From Lysobacter sp. (GTDB taxonomy: Bacteria > Pseudomonadota > Gammaproteobacteria > Xanthomonadales > Xanthomonadaceae): a stretch of 64,000 nt of DNA. The translations under genes were made by a program, and so were the position numbers. This document shows, in pieces, positions 36,419 to 45,002 of this stretch (positions are counted from its first letter, which is position 1; each line of letters starts with the position of its first letter). The stretch covers positions 1 through 64,000 of the forward strand of contig SSGH01000020.1 of NCBI GenBank assembly GCA_008015835.1, given 5' to 3'. Under the pieces are notes generated by a model, which was not told the origin of the DNA, did no database searches, and saw only the letters and a program-made list of their open reading frames with translations.

Positions 36419-36748
36419 GGTGGATGGCGTCAAGCCGTGGCTGATCTGCGCACAGCGTGGCGCGATGCCGGATTCCGGATGCGACGAAGGACGGTCTGGT
36501 CGGCGGGCGCGGCGCGCGGAGCGGCGATTGGCGTGAGGACGCCGGCCCCGCCGCCGGACAGGGACGTCCGGCGACATTGCGCAACCGGGGAAGGGGCAGC
36601 GGGCGCCTTGTGGGGGCGGGTTCATCGTCCGCGGCGATCGGCATGTTGCCGGATCCGCCCGCGCGCTGCCGCGCCCGCCGTGAAGACAAGATCGCACCGG
36701 ACCATCTCATCGGTTGCGATCTCACGGCGGGCGCGTTGACGATCGCGA
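36419..36748. other. Intergenic region without a recognisable gene
   Basis: 330 bases between the convergent M19-like gene and the beta-trefoil gene. Open frames on both strands are short, arginine-rich and without family resemblance. No terminator hairpin with a T run was seen. The region marks the edge of the atypical two-gene segment. Confidence 0.5.
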
Positions 36749-38464
36749 TCAGTAGATCTCCTCGAACCGGAACATCTGGTTCGGACCGAAATGCGGCCCC
36801 CAGAGGATGATCGGCGCCCCGGGCTCCGTCGATCCGCCGCTGACGTCCAGCGCGCCGGCTGCGGCCAGCGACAGGACCGGCGTGCGATCGCCGAAGACGT
36901 CGCGGATCAGGAAGGCCTGGCCCATCCATTCCAGCGCGCGGCCCGCTTCCATCGGGTCGGTCAGCGGTTCTCCGGTGGCCTTCGCGCGTCGGGGTTCCAG
37001 CGTCAGCCGGGTGCTGCCGTCCGCGGCATAGGACACGGTGAGCGCCTTGCGCGTCTCGCGATGGATGATCTCGTGGCCGGCGCTGCGTGCCATCAGCATC
37101 CATTCCTGCGTCGATGCGGACAGGTCGACGGGGCGCTGCACGACGTGCGTGCCGTCGTCGGAAAGATCCATCGCCATGGTGGCGTCCGAAGTGAGGATGC
37201 GATAGCGCCGCGCTCCGATCATCACGTTGACCGTGTAGTTGCGGCCACGCAGCTCAGCATAGCTGGTCTCGCCTGTGTTGCGGTCGGTCGTCGCTTCCAG
37301 ACTCACCGGCAGGCCGTCGATCACCAGGTCGCGCCGCACCGACAATGCGTCCTGCATGCCTTTCCGATGCGCCTTGAAGAAGCCTGCGCCGACCGTGCCC
37401 GTTTCGATGGCCATGGTGTTGGCCGATCCTGGCGGCATCGAGAACAGGAACACGAACGGCGGCGCGTCGCTGTTCCTGCGCCTGATCGACAGACACAAGC
37501 GGGTGGTGTTGGGCGATACGTCCCAGTCGCTGTTCGCGATGCCGATCTCGACGCTACCGATGCTGTCGTAGCTGCCTTGCATGCCCGGCAGAGGCTCGCC
37601 GTCCCGATCGATGCCGGGCAGCAAGGTCCACTGACCATCTTGATGATCGTCCGGCTTGTTCAACCAGACGGAGCCCGGGTCGATTTCGCTGATCGTCCAC
37701 TCGTAGTCGTCGTCCGTGACATTCATCACCTCGATCGAGACCGTCATCCGTGACAGCAGATCCTTGAACAGTGCCTGGGCGATCATGACGAGCCCTGCTA
37801 TGACTCCGCCGACCTTGACTAGCCGAGACAGGATTCTTCCGGCCGACACCCAGCGGACCACGTTCGAACCGACGATGACGGGCTCATTTCGCACCGCTCG
37901 TGCGATCTGGTTGCTGGCGGTCGCCAGATCGGTCAGTTCGACCGCGCCGGTGACGGCGCTGCGCATGCGCTTGCCGTAGCTGGATATCTTCTGAGCGATG
38001 ACCGCCAGAATGCCCAGACCGGAAACGATGCCAATGAAGTGCGAATCAATCGCATCGAAGATATCGTAGGTGTAGCTGACGTTGCCCTGTCTGTCCTGGA
38101 TGATGCGGATGAGGCGCGTCCTCGGGTGGGCGGGCACCCCGCTCTTCCCGGTCGTCGCCCCTGTCTTCGGATCGTCCACGGCAATCAGCGCGTAGGTATG
38201 CTCCTCACCTGTCGCATCTAACCAGGTGAGCACCTTCGCGGGATGCCCATCGATCAACGCGTTGGCAAAGGGTGCGCCGCGGATCATCAGCGCGGTCAGC
38301 CCTTGCTGCCGCTGCCTCCGGGTCCGAACTTCCGTCAGCGTCTTCGGATTGCGACGGATGCGGCGCAGCTCGTCCACCGCCGTCGGCGTCAGCAGCCGCC
38401 ACTCGCCATTCTCGATCTCGCCGCGGTGCGGCAGCGTCCGGATCTGGATCTCGTTGTTGCTCAT
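36749..38464 (-). CDS. Unknown protein with helical hydrophobic core and C-terminal ricin-type beta-trefoil
   Basis: 571 residues, no signal peptide. Residues 1-130 are polar and mixed. Two hydrophobic stretches (about 142-160 and 216-236) flank an amphipathic helical region. Residues 240-415 look beta-rich (VSIEVMNVTDDDYEWTI, VEIGIANSDWD). Residues about 420-571 show three beta-trefoil-like repeats; the last, ALDVSGGSTEPGAPIILWG...NQMFRFEE, is a clear RICIN/CBM13-type unit. A membrane-inserting helical part, a beta part and a lectin-like part is an order found in several pore-forming toxins, so a toxin or carbohydrate-targeted effector is a hypothesis only. It diverges from the winged-helix gene at 38707. 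I do not recognise the full-length family. Confidence 0.75.
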   Translation of the reverse strand: MSNNEIQIRTLPHRGEIENGEWRLLTPTAVDELRRIRRNPKTLTEVRTRRQRQQGLTALMIRGAPFANALIDGHPAKVLTWLDATGEEHTYALIAVDDPKTGATTGKSGVPAHPRTRLIRIIQDRQGNVSYTYDIFDAIDSHFIGIVSGLGILAVIAQKISSYGKRMRSAVTGAVELTDLATASNQIARAVRNEPVIVGSNVVRWVSAGRILSRLVKVGGVIAGLVMIAQALFKDLLSRMTVSIEVMNVTDDDYEWTISEIDPGSVWLNKPDDHQDGQWTLLPGIDRDGEPLPGMQGSYDSIGSVEIGIANSDWDVSPNTTRLCLSIRRRNSDAPPFVFLFSMPPGSANTMAIETGTVGAGFFKAHRKGMQDALSVRRDLVIDGLPVSLEATTDRNTGETSYAELRGRNYTVNVMIGARRYRILTSDATMAMDLSDDGTHVVQRPVDLSASTQEWMLMARSAGHEIIHRETRKALTVSYAADGSTRLTLEPRRAKATGEPLTDPMEAGRALEWMGQAFLIRDVFGDRTPVLSLAAAGALDVSGGSTEPGAPIILWGPHFGPNQMFRFEEIY

Positions 38465-38706
38465 CGTTCACTCCATGTATGTCGGACGTCGGTGTCCGGT
38501 GCGAGGGGGACGGGCGATGTGCGCGATTGCGCCATCTGTCGCGGTCGCGTCGCGCGGGCGACGCTACGATGCTCATCGATCGCGTGGGCTCTCGGCGGCG
38601 CCACCGCCCGCGTCCGTGCGTCCGGCGTGTGCGTCGTCATCCTGCCGGCTGCCCGCGATCGAGGCCGGTGCGGCGGCGAAGACATCTTCAGCAGAGGGTT
38701 CCCGAC

Positions 38707-39588
38707 ATGGAAGTCCAAAGATTGCATGCATCTGAAAACGAGACCGTGGGCGATCCGATGCCGGCCGGCGAGGACGCCTATGCGGCGGTTCTTCTGCGGC
38801 ACACCGATCACGTACTGCGGCTGTTCGTCGGCGAGCGCCTGATCAACAAGATCTTCGCGCGCGTCTTCCAGTCGCATGCGATGGGGCGACTCGTCATCGC
38901 GCACTTCGAATGGAAGGCCGGCGCCGGGCCGCGTCCGACGCTGGCGTGGCTGCAGGCGAAGACGGGATGCACGCGTACGCTGGCCGCCTTTGTCGGTATT
39001 GCCTGCGTGGCGCGGCTGCTGCGTGCGGAGCGCGATGCCGAGGACGGGCGCCGCCGCTTCCTCGTGCCCGGCGACCGCGTCGTGGAGGGACTGCGCGACT
39101 GGCTGCGGCATCACTTCCTTCTGGCCGAAGCCCTGGGCGTGATGCCGGCCGGTTGCGCTCGACGGCTGCAGGAGGACGCCGACTACTTCGAACGCTATGT
39201 GCGCGCCTGCACGCTCGTGATCGACGGGCTTGGCGCCGATCGGCATCGTTTCGCGCGCTGGCACTGGCTGGACGAACACCACTGCGGCCAGCGCATCGCC
39301 TACGCGTATCTGCGCGTCCACTGCCTGCGCGCCATCGAGTCCGGCGCCTGCGTGCACGAGCCGCAATGGATCTCGCTGGGCGCCGAGGCCGTGGCGCGGA
39401 TGCTCGGTATCTCGAAATCGCACGTTCGCAACGTGGTCAACGGCGCCGAGCGGCGCGGTGCGCTGGAACACGATCCGTCGCGGAGGCAGTTGCGGCTGAC
39501 GCGCGATTTCCTGGCCGAGTCGCGCGATTTCCTGACGCACCTGCTGATTCTGATGGCAGCGGCGCACCGCCGCGCCTCGGAGACATGA
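38707..39588 (+). CDS. Putative regulator with two winged-helix-like regions
   Basis: 293 residues with the ATG at 38707; the frame is open for 435 bases upstream, so the start is not certain. Residues about 76-122 (PTLAWLQAKTGCTRTLAAFVGIACVARLLRAE...GRRRFLVPGD) read like a MarR-type helix-turn-helix with wing. Residues about 222-265 (ISLGAEAVARMLGISKSHVRNVVNGAERRGALEHDPSRRQLRLT) are a second, clearer winged helix. The middle (150-215) is helical and rich in His and Trp. A DNA-binding regulator is likely; since it diverges from the beta-trefoil gene with 242 bases between, it may control that gene. The stop lies 13 bases from the end of dnaG on the other strand. Confidence 0.65.
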   Translation: MEVQRLHASENETVGDPMPAGEDAYAAVLLRHTDHVLRLFVGERLINKIFARVFQSHAMGRLVIAHFEWKAGAGPRPTLAWLQAKTGCTRTLAAFVGIACVARLLRAERDAEDGRRRFLVPGDRVVEGLRDWLRHHFLLAEALGVMPAGCARRLQEDADYFERYVRACTLVIDGLGADRHRFARWHWLDEHHCGQRIAYAYLRVHCLRAIESGACVHEPQWISLGAEAVARMLGISKSHVRNVVNGAERRGALEHDPSRRQLRLTRDFLAESRDFLTHLLILMAAAHRRASET

Positions 39589-39601
39589 GCGTCGCCAGCG
39601 A

Positions 39602-41332
39602 TCAGCGCCCGGCCGGCAGCCGGCTCTGCAGCAGCGCGCGCAGTTCGGCCTTGTCGTGTTCGTCGAGGCCGCTCTCGCGCTGTTTCGCCTGCAGTTCGTC
39701 GATCCGCTGCTGCAGGGTCTGGCGTTCGAGCTGGGCCATGGCGTCGAGGAATTCCTCGTGCCATTTCGCTTCCTCGCCGGGCAGCGTCTGCGAGGCGAGT
39801 TTCTGCAGCGCGGCAGCTTCTTCGCGGCCTTCGAAGTGCTCCAGCAGCGCGCCGACGGTGATGTCGGGCCGCTCGCGCACGAGTGCGATCAATTCGGCGA
39901 GCAGCGGGATGCCGGGCTGGCGCAGGGCGCCGAAGGTGTAGGGCGGTTCGAGGTTCAGCGCCAGCGCGGGGCGCTGGAGGAGCAGCGCGATGACGCTGCG
40001 CACGAGACTGCGCTTTTGGGTCGAAACCGGCGGCGGGCGCGTGCGCGAGGGCTGCGTCTGCGCAGGCGCGTCTGCGCGCGCGCCGACGCCGGTGAGTTCG
40101 GTCAAGCGCTGTCGCATCAAATCGCCGAACGCGCCGTCGGGAATTTGCGCGAGCAGGGGTTTCGCGCGCTCGGCCATCCGCGCTTTGCCGTCCAGCGTGG
40201 ACAGATTCACGTCCTTCGCCAGTTCGTCGTAGAAGAACTGCGATAACGGCACCGCGTGCTGCAGGCGCAGGTCGAAACCGGCCGCGCCTTCGTGCCGCAC
40301 CAAACTGTCGGGATCTTCGCCGTCGGGCAGAAACAGAAAGAACGCCTGCCGCCCGTCTTTCATGCGCGGCAACACCGATTCCATGGCCTTGCTCGCGGCG
40401 CGGCGACCGGCGTTATCGCCGTCGAAACAGAAATACACATCCGGCGCGTTGCGGAACAGCAGTTCGGCGTGTTCGGGCGTGGTCGCGGTGCCGAGCGTCG
40501 CAACCGCTTGCTGGATGCCGTGCTGGAACAGCGCGATTACGTCCATGTAGCCTTCGACCACGATCAGACGTTCGATCTTCGAATTCGCCTGCCGCACTTG
40601 CCACAAGCCGTACAGTTCGCGGCCCTTGTGGAACAGCGGCGTCTCCGGCGAGTTCAGATATTTCGGCGAATCCTCGGGGTCGAGCACCCGCCCGCCGAAG
40701 GCGATGGGTCGTCCGCGCCGGTCGTGGATCGGGAACATCACTCGATCGCGGAATTTGTCGTAGACGTTGCCTTTGTCGTTGCGCGAAAACAGACCGACGC
40801 GTTCGAGCAATTTCATCCGGCGCTCGTCGGTGCCCAGCGCATCGCGCAGCGCCGAAAAGCCGTCGGGCGCGTAGCCCAAGCCGAAGCGCGTGCGGGTGTC
40901 CGCATCCACGCCGCGGCGTTCGAAGTATTCGATGGCCTTCTCGCTCGACGCGAGCTGCCGTTGGAAGAATTTCGTGGCCGCTTCCAACGCCGCGTATTGG
41001 TCGAGGCTGTCGGGGTTGACGTTGCGCTGCTGCGTATCGCGCGGCACTTCCATGCCGACGCGCTTGGCCAGCTCGTCCACCGCATCGAGGAATTCGAGGC
41101 GGTCGTAGTTCATCAGGAAGCTGATCGCGGTGCCGTGCGCGCCGCAGCCGAAGCAGTGGTAGAACTGCTTGGTCGGCGACACCGTGAACGACGGCGAGCG
41201 TTCGTCGTGGAACGGGCAGCGCGCCGAGAACTCGCGGCCCTGGCGCTTCAACGGCACGCGCGCTCCGATCACCTCGACGATGTCGGTGCGCGCGAGCAAG
41301 TCGTCGATGAAGGCGTCGGGGATGCGGGCCAT
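39602..41332 (-). CDS. dnaG: DNA primase
   Basis: 576 residues. The N-terminal CHC2 zinc finger is CPFHDERSPSFTV...FYHCFGCGAHG (about 39-65). The RNA polymerase (TOPRIM) core contains IVVEGYMDVIALFQHG, TLGTATT and FCFDGDNAGRRAA with the metal-binding Asp residues. The C-terminal helicase-binding domain ends LRALLQSRLPAGR. It makes RNA primers for replication. In the classical operon rpsU, dnaG and rpoD are adjacent; here rpsU is about 2 kb upstream, separated by four or five small genes, and no rpoD follows. Confidence 0.97.
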   Translation of the reverse strand: MARIPDAFIDDLLARTDIVEVIGARVPLKRQGREFSARCPFHDERSPSFTVSPTKQFYHCFGCGAHGTAISFLMNYDRLEFLDAVDELAKRVGMEVPRDTQQRNVNPDSLDQYAALEAATKFFQRQLASSEKAIEYFERRGVDADTRTRFGLGYAPDGFSALRDALGTDERRMKLLERVGLFSRNDKGNVYDKFRDRVMFPIHDRRGRPIAFGGRVLDPEDSPKYLNSPETPLFHKGRELYGLWQVRQANSKIERLIVVEGYMDVIALFQHGIQQAVATLGTATTPEHAELLFRNAPDVYFCFDGDNAGRRAASKAMESVLPRMKDGRQAFFLFLPDGEDPDSLVRHEGAAGFDLRLQHAVPLSQFFYDELAKDVNLSTLDGKARMAERAKPLLAQIPDGAFGDLMRQRLTELTGVGARADAPAQTQPSRTRPPPVSTQKRSLVRSVIALLLQRPALALNLEPPYTFGALRQPGIPLLAELIALVRERPDITVGALLEHFEGREEAAALQKLASQTLPGEEAKWHEEFLDAMAQLERQTLQQRIDELQAKQRESGLDEHDKAELRALLQSRLPAGR

Positions 41333-41422
41333 GGCGCGTAGGATGCCATCGAATCCTCGCCCCCGCTGCGGGCGAGGGCGAGGATGCGGCGATGGACGTC
41401 GCTCAGCGGCCGGACTCAGTCC

Positions 41423-41793
41423 CTAAAAGTAGTGGTCGCGTTCGGCGCCTTCGTAGCGCCCGCTGCGTAGACAGCACTGTTTTGAACCTCCGGGCCGAAC
41501 CGCAGGGGCAGGTATCGTTGCGGCCCAGCTTCTCGACCAATTCTTTCTCGCCGTGGACGAAGCGCCGGCCGCGTTTGACGCGGGTTTCGGAGGGATAGCC
41601 CTTGCGGCGTTTGCGCGTGGTTTCGCGAGGCGCGGCGTCGAGAATGTCGAAGCGCTCGGTGTCGAGGGCGTGTGTCTCGAATGCCTGCGTTTCGAATGCT
41701 TGCGCTTCGGCGGATCGGGTCTCGAACTCAGCGGCGCCGAAGGCGGCGGTCGAGGGCGAGGGCGAGGGTGTTGCGTCGGGTCTTGCGTGCCAT
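41423..41793 (-). pseudogene. SEC-C motif protein gene broken by frameshifts
   Basis: Starting at ATG complement 41791-41793 (AGGAGG seven bases upstream) the frame [14 protein letters not shown] stops after 21 codons. In the +1 frame the coding continues as [20 protein letters not shown]...[36 protein letters not shown], the typical start of a SEC-C zinc motif (CPCGS). At a run of four A (complement 41480-41483) the expected continuation [21 protein letters not shown] is in the third frame, ending at the TAG at 41423-41425. Removing one A restores the SEC-C motif. So there are two shifts in about 370 bases: a decaying gene or base-call errors. SEC-C domains bind zinc, often in SecA-related or nucleic-acid-linked proteins. 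Confidence 0.7.
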
Positions 41794-41831
41794 GGGACAC
41801 CTCCTGGAAACGGCTCGGGATGAGCCGGGAA

Positions 41832-42221
41832 TCATGCGCGTTCGCCGTGGAAAGGTTCGGCGACGATTTGCCATGCGTCCTCATGGACCACATAGCCGGG
41901 GCGGTCGCTCCGGATCGTTTCGATCGTATGACCGTAACGGCCCGCGATATCGGCGAGCGCATAAAGATGCCGCACCAGTTCCTGCGCCTCGCATTTCACC
42001 CACGAAAGCCCGTGCGTCTCTTTGTGATTGACGTTGCGGCCGCGCGAGAAACGCGACGGCACGGGAACCGTGTTCTGGATCCAGCGCAGATGGTCGTGCA
42101 GTTGGATGTCGTCCGCGGCGTTGAGCTCGCCCGAATCCCGCAGTTCGTAGGCGATCGTCAGCAGACCGGTCGCTTGGCCGGTGCGCGGGTCGAGCGTGGC
42201 GCCGACGAAACGCAGAAACAT
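41832..42221 (-). CDS. Hypothetical protein
   Basis: 129 residues beginning MFLRFVGATLDPRTGQATGLLTIAYELRDSGEL. No family is recognised. The composition is that of a soluble globular protein: regular strands and helices, one Cys, no signal peptide or membrane segment. The phrase HLRWIQNTVPVPSRFSRGRNVNHKETHGLSWVK contains several charged and His residues. Six bases separate it from the GNAT gene before it, and the SEC-C remnant begins 38 bases after it, so it belongs to the minus-strand run yqeY to dnaG. Function unknown. Confidence 0.7.
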   Translation of the reverse strand: MFLRFVGATLDPRTGQATGLLTIAYELRDSGELNAADDIQLHDHLRWIQNTVPVPSRFSRGRNVNHKETHGLSWVKCEAQELVRHLYALADIAGRYGHTIETIRSDRPGYVVHEDAWQIVAEPFHGERA

Positions 42222-42227
42222 CCCGGA

Positions 42228-42734
42228 TCAGCCGGTCGATCCCGATGCCGCCAACGCCCGCAACGCTACGCCGCTCACGCGCTGCACGGTCCAATCGTCC
42301 ATGCCGACGGCGCCCAGGCTGCGGTAGAAGTCGATCGCGGGCGTGTTCCAGTCCAGCACCGACCACTCGAAGCGACCGCAATCGCGCTCCACCGCGATCT
42401 GCGCGAGGCGCACCATCAGCCGCTTGCCGAGGCCGCGCCCGCGGAAGGCCGGGCGCACGAACAGGTCTTCGAGATACAGGCCCGGCTTGCCGACGAAGGT
42501 CGAGAAATTGTGGAAGAACAGCGCGAAGCCGGCGGGTTTGCCCTCGACCTCCACGATCAACACTTCCGCGCGCGGCGTGGGCCCGAACAACTGCGCCGCG
42601 AGGCCGGCTTCGTCCGCCACCGCTTCGTGCGCGAGTTTTTCGTACTCGGCCAGTTCGCGGATCAGCGCCAGAATCAGCGCCGTGTCCGCGGGCGTCGCGG
42701 GGCGAATGCGAATGTCGGTGGGCGCGGCGGTCAT
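42228..42734 (-). CDS. GNAT family N-acetyltransferase
   Basis: 168 residues. The GNAT fold is visible: IRPATPADTALILALIRELAEYEK at the start, VEVEGKPAGFALFFHNFSTFVGKPGLYLEDLFVRPAFRGRGLGKRLM containing the acetyl-CoA loop (RGRGLGKRL, R/Q-x-x-G-x-G/A), and WNTPAIDFYRSLGAVGMDDW as motif B. It resembles the diamine (spermidine/thialysine) N-acetyltransferase-like branch. The acceptor substrate cannot be told from the sequence. It sits between the yqeY and 129-residue genes on the same strand, with gaps of 21 and 6 bases. Confidence 0.88.
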   Translation of the reverse strand: MTAAPTDIRIRPATPADTALILALIRELAEYEKLAHEAVADEAGLAAQLFGPTPRAEVLIVEVEGKPAGFALFFHNFSTFVGKPGLYLEDLFVRPAFRGRGLGKRLMVRLAQIAVERDCGRFEWSVLDWNTPAIDFYRSLGAVGMDDWTVQRVSGVALRALAASGSTG

Positions 42735-42755
42735 ACGGTCGGTCTTCCGTGAGGA

Positions 42756-43202
42756 TCAACCCGCCAAGCGGGTTTTGATCAGCTTCGAGACGAGGCCCAT
42801 GTCGGCTTGGCCGGCCAAACGCGGCTTCAGCACCCCCATCAGCTTGCCCATGTCGGCCGGACCGCTCGCGCCGGTCTCGGCGATGGCGGCCTCGATCGCG
42901 GCCAGAATCTCGGCCTCGCCCAGCTTCTCCGGCAGGTACTGCTCGATCACCGCGATTTCGGCGCGCTCGATCGCGGCCAGTTCTTCGCGGCCGGCGGTTT
43001 CGTATTGCGTCACCGAGTCTTTGCGCTGCTTGACCATCTTTTCGAGCACCGCCAGCACCTGCGCGTCGTCGAGCTGAATGCGCTCGTCGACTTCGCGCTG
43101 TTTGATCGCGGCGTTGATCAGGCGAATGGTGCCCAGGCGCTCTTTCTCGCCGGCTTTCATCGCGGTTTTCATGTCGTCGGTAAGACGTTGTTTCAGGCTC
43201 AT
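42756..43202 (-). CDS. yqeY: GatB/YqeY domain protein
   Basis: 148 residues beginning MSLKQRLTDDMKTAMKAGEKERLGTIRLINAAIKQREVDER, the standard YqeY opening, and ending GKLMGVLKPRLAGQADMGLVSKLIKTRLAG. This helical protein is related to the tail domain of GatB (tRNA amidotransferase subunit) but is thought to work alone; its function is poorly known. The start is the ATG at complement 43200-43202. It follows rpsU, as in most proteobacteria, after a terminator-like hairpin. Confidence 0.93.
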   Translation of the reverse strand: MSLKQRLTDDMKTAMKAGEKERLGTIRLINAAIKQREVDERIQLDDAQVLAVLEKMVKQRKDSVTQYETAGREELAAIERAEIAVIEQYLPEKLGEAEILAAIEAAIAETGASGPADMGKLMGVLKPRLAGQADMGLVSKLIKTRLAG

Positions 43203-43318
43203 GGCGGTGCTTCCGTGGTGCGATGCGCGGCGATGCCGCGCGGGGTGGGTCGTGTTCGGGATTCGGCTGCGGGCCTGGCGCGTCCATCGGGTGCGGGTCG
43301 CGATCGAAAGCCGACCAC

Positions 43319-43352
43319 GCAAAAAGCCGGCAGCGCAGGGCGCGGCCGGCTT
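43319..43352 (-). terminator. Intrinsic terminator downstream of rpsU
   Basis: On the minus strand, AAGCCGGC ... GCCGGCTT forms an 8-base-pair stem around a 13-base loop, followed by TTTTT. It lies 42 bases after the rpsU stop and 117 bases before the yqeY start. Read-through to yqeY is possible. Confidence 0.7.
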
Positions 43353-43393
43353 CAGGTTCACGCGGATCGCGACCGGGGTCGCGACCGGTGCGA

Positions 43394-43609
43394 TCAATAC
43401 AGACGCTGGCGCTTGGTCGCGTCGCGCGAGGTGCGGCGGGCCTGGCGCTTCACCGCGGCGGCGGCCTTGCGCTTGCGCTCCTGGGTCGGCTTTTCGTAGA
43501 ACTCGCGCTTGCGGACTTCGGCCAGCACGCCGGCCTTTTCGCAGGTGCGCTTGAAGCGACGCAGGGCAAACTCGAAGGGCTCGTTTTCGCGGACTTTGAC
43601 GCTGGGCAT
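43394..43609 (-). CDS. rpsU: 30S ribosomal protein S21
   Basis: 71 residues, the exact family length. [55 protein letters not shown] is diagnostic of S21, which helps the 30S subunit pair with the Shine-Dalgarno sequence of mRNA. It is divergent from tsaD, the usual arrangement, with a 199-base shared promoter region. It opens a run of minus-strand genes leading to dnaG. Confidence 0.99.
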   Translation of the reverse strand: MPSVKVRENEPFEFALRRFKRTCEKAGVLAEVRKREFYEKPTQERKRKAAAAVKRQARRTSRDATKRQRLY

Positions 43610-43692
43610 AAGACTCTCGGATTTGGGGCAGCCCGGCGAACTGGCCGGTCTGTTGGCGGACGCGCCGGGCCCGGGGTTCGGGCGAGCCGCGT

Positions 43693-43722
43693 ATGATAGC
43701 GGCCCCCGCGCGGCCCGCGCAA
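43693..43722 (-). promoter_or_regulatory. Possible rpsU promoter
   Basis: On the minus strand, TTGCGC (43717-43722) and TATCAT (43693-43698) are separated by 18 bases, about 85 bases before the rpsU start. This AT-rich spot (TATGATAG on the plus strand) stands out in G+C-rich surroundings. Moderate match only. Confidence 0.35.
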
Positions 43723-43808
43723 GCGCGGGGAGGGGCGGCTCGCCGTTCCCGAATTCGACCGCCTGCGCGCGGCCGAACGCGCCGCTTTAGCTTCTGTCGA
43801 TCCCATCC

Positions 43809-44867
43809 GTGAACGTCCTCGGCATCGAAACCTCCTGCGACGAAACCGGCGTCGCGGTCTACGACATCGCCCGCTCGGGGGCGTCGGGGCTGCGCGCGCA
43901 CGCGGTCTACAGCCAGATCGCGCTGCACGCCGAGTACGGCGGGGTGGTGCCGGAACTGGCCAGCCGCGATCACGTACGCAAGCTGCTGCCGATGACCCGG
44001 CAGACCCTCGCCGAGGCGGGGCTCGGCCTCGACGCGATCGAGGGGGTGGCCTACACCGCGGGCCCGGGGTTGGTCGGGGCGCTGCTGGTGGGCGCGGGCG
44101 TGGCCCGTGCGTTGGCGTGGGCGCTGGACGTGCCGGCGATCGGCGTGCATCACATGGAGGGCCATCTGCTGGCGCCGCTGATGGACGACGACCCCGCGCT
44201 GGGGCGTCCCGAACCGCCGTTCGTGGCGCTGCTGGTGTCGGGCGGCCATACCCAACTGGTGTTGGTGGAGGCGATCGGCCGCTATCGGCTGCTCGGCGAG
44301 ACGCTGGACGACGCCGCCGGCGAGGCCTTCGATAAAACCGCGAAGCTGATGGGCCTGCCGTATCCGGGCGGCCCGCAGTTGGCCGCGTTGGCCGCCGAGG
44401 CGCCCGATGCCGGCCCATACAAATTCGCGCGGCCGATGACCGACCGCCCCGGCCTCGACTTCAGTTTCAGCGGGCTCAAGACTCAGGTCCTGCTGGCGTG
44501 GCGCGACAGCGACCGTCGCCCGCAGACCATGGCCCGTATCGCGCGCGCGTTCGAGGACGCGGTGGTCGAGACCTTGGCCATCAAATGCCGTCGCGCCTTG
44601 GAGGCGACCGGCTGCGCGACCTTGATCGTGTCCGGCGGCGTCGGCGCGAATCGCCGGTTGCGCGCACGATTGCAGACGATGGCCGCCGAACGCGGCGGGC
44701 GCGTGTGTTTCCCACCGCCGGAGTTGTGCACCGATAACGGCGCGATGATCGCCTTCGCGGGCGCGCTGCGATTGCGGGCGGGTCAACGCAGCGACGCTGC
44801 GATCCGGGTCTGGCCGCGTTGGGACATGGCCGCGCTGGCGCCGATCGCGCAGGGTCTCATCGCGTAA
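43809..44867 (+). CDS. tsaD: tRNA N6-threonylcarbamoyladenosine synthase subunit TsaD
   Basis: 352 residues with a GTG start. It transfers the threonylcarbamoyl group to A37 of ANN-decoding tRNAs. The ASKHA fold shows [16 protein letters not shown] at the N-terminus, the metal-binding HMEGH at 115-119, [12 protein letters not shown], and the second-half motifs DFSFSGLKT and [11 protein letters not shown]. Length and motifs match bacterial TsaD (formerly Gcp). Divergent from rpsU; folB follows after 135 bases. Confidence 0.98.
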   Translation: MNVLGIETSCDETGVAVYDIARSGASGLRAHAVYSQIALHAEYGGVVPELASRDHVRKLLPMTRQTLAEAGLGLDAIEGVAYTAGPGLVGALLVGAGVARALAWALDVPAIGVHHMEGHLLAPLMDDDPALGRPEPPFVALLVSGGHTQLVLVEAIGRYRLLGETLDDAAGEAFDKTAKLMGLPYPGGPQLAALAAEAPDAGPYKFARPMTDRPGLDFSFSGLKTQVLLAWRDSDRRPQTMARIARAFEDAVVETLAIKCRRALEATGCATLIVSGGVGANRRLRARLQTMAAERGGRVCFPPPELCTDNGAMIAFAGALRLRAGQRSDAAIRVWPRWDMAALAPIAQGLIA

Positions 44868-45002
44868 CGCCCTATGTAACGCGACGAACGATTGACCCGA
44901 TCGATCGTGCGAACGATTCCTCGTTCGAGCCCACTACGCGCCCGCGCTTCCGGGTAGGATGCGCACGCCGATTCCCCTGCCGGCTTTCCGACGCTCAACC
45001 CC

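Noticed and set aside
36419-36748. Possible gene between the M19-like and beta-trefoil genes
   Set aside because: Frames on both strands are short and arginine-rich, without a good ribosome-binding site or family pattern.
41423-41962. Single intact minus-strand frame of 179 codons covering the SEC-C remnant
   Set aside because: Only its last 17 residues fit a SEC-C motif; the rest is Pro/Arg/Ser-rich out-of-frame reading, while the real motif parts lie in other frames.
41553-42752. About 400-codon open frame on the plus strand near dnaG
   Set aside because: Overlaps the SEC-C remnant, the 129-residue gene and the GNAT gene on the other strand, all better supported.
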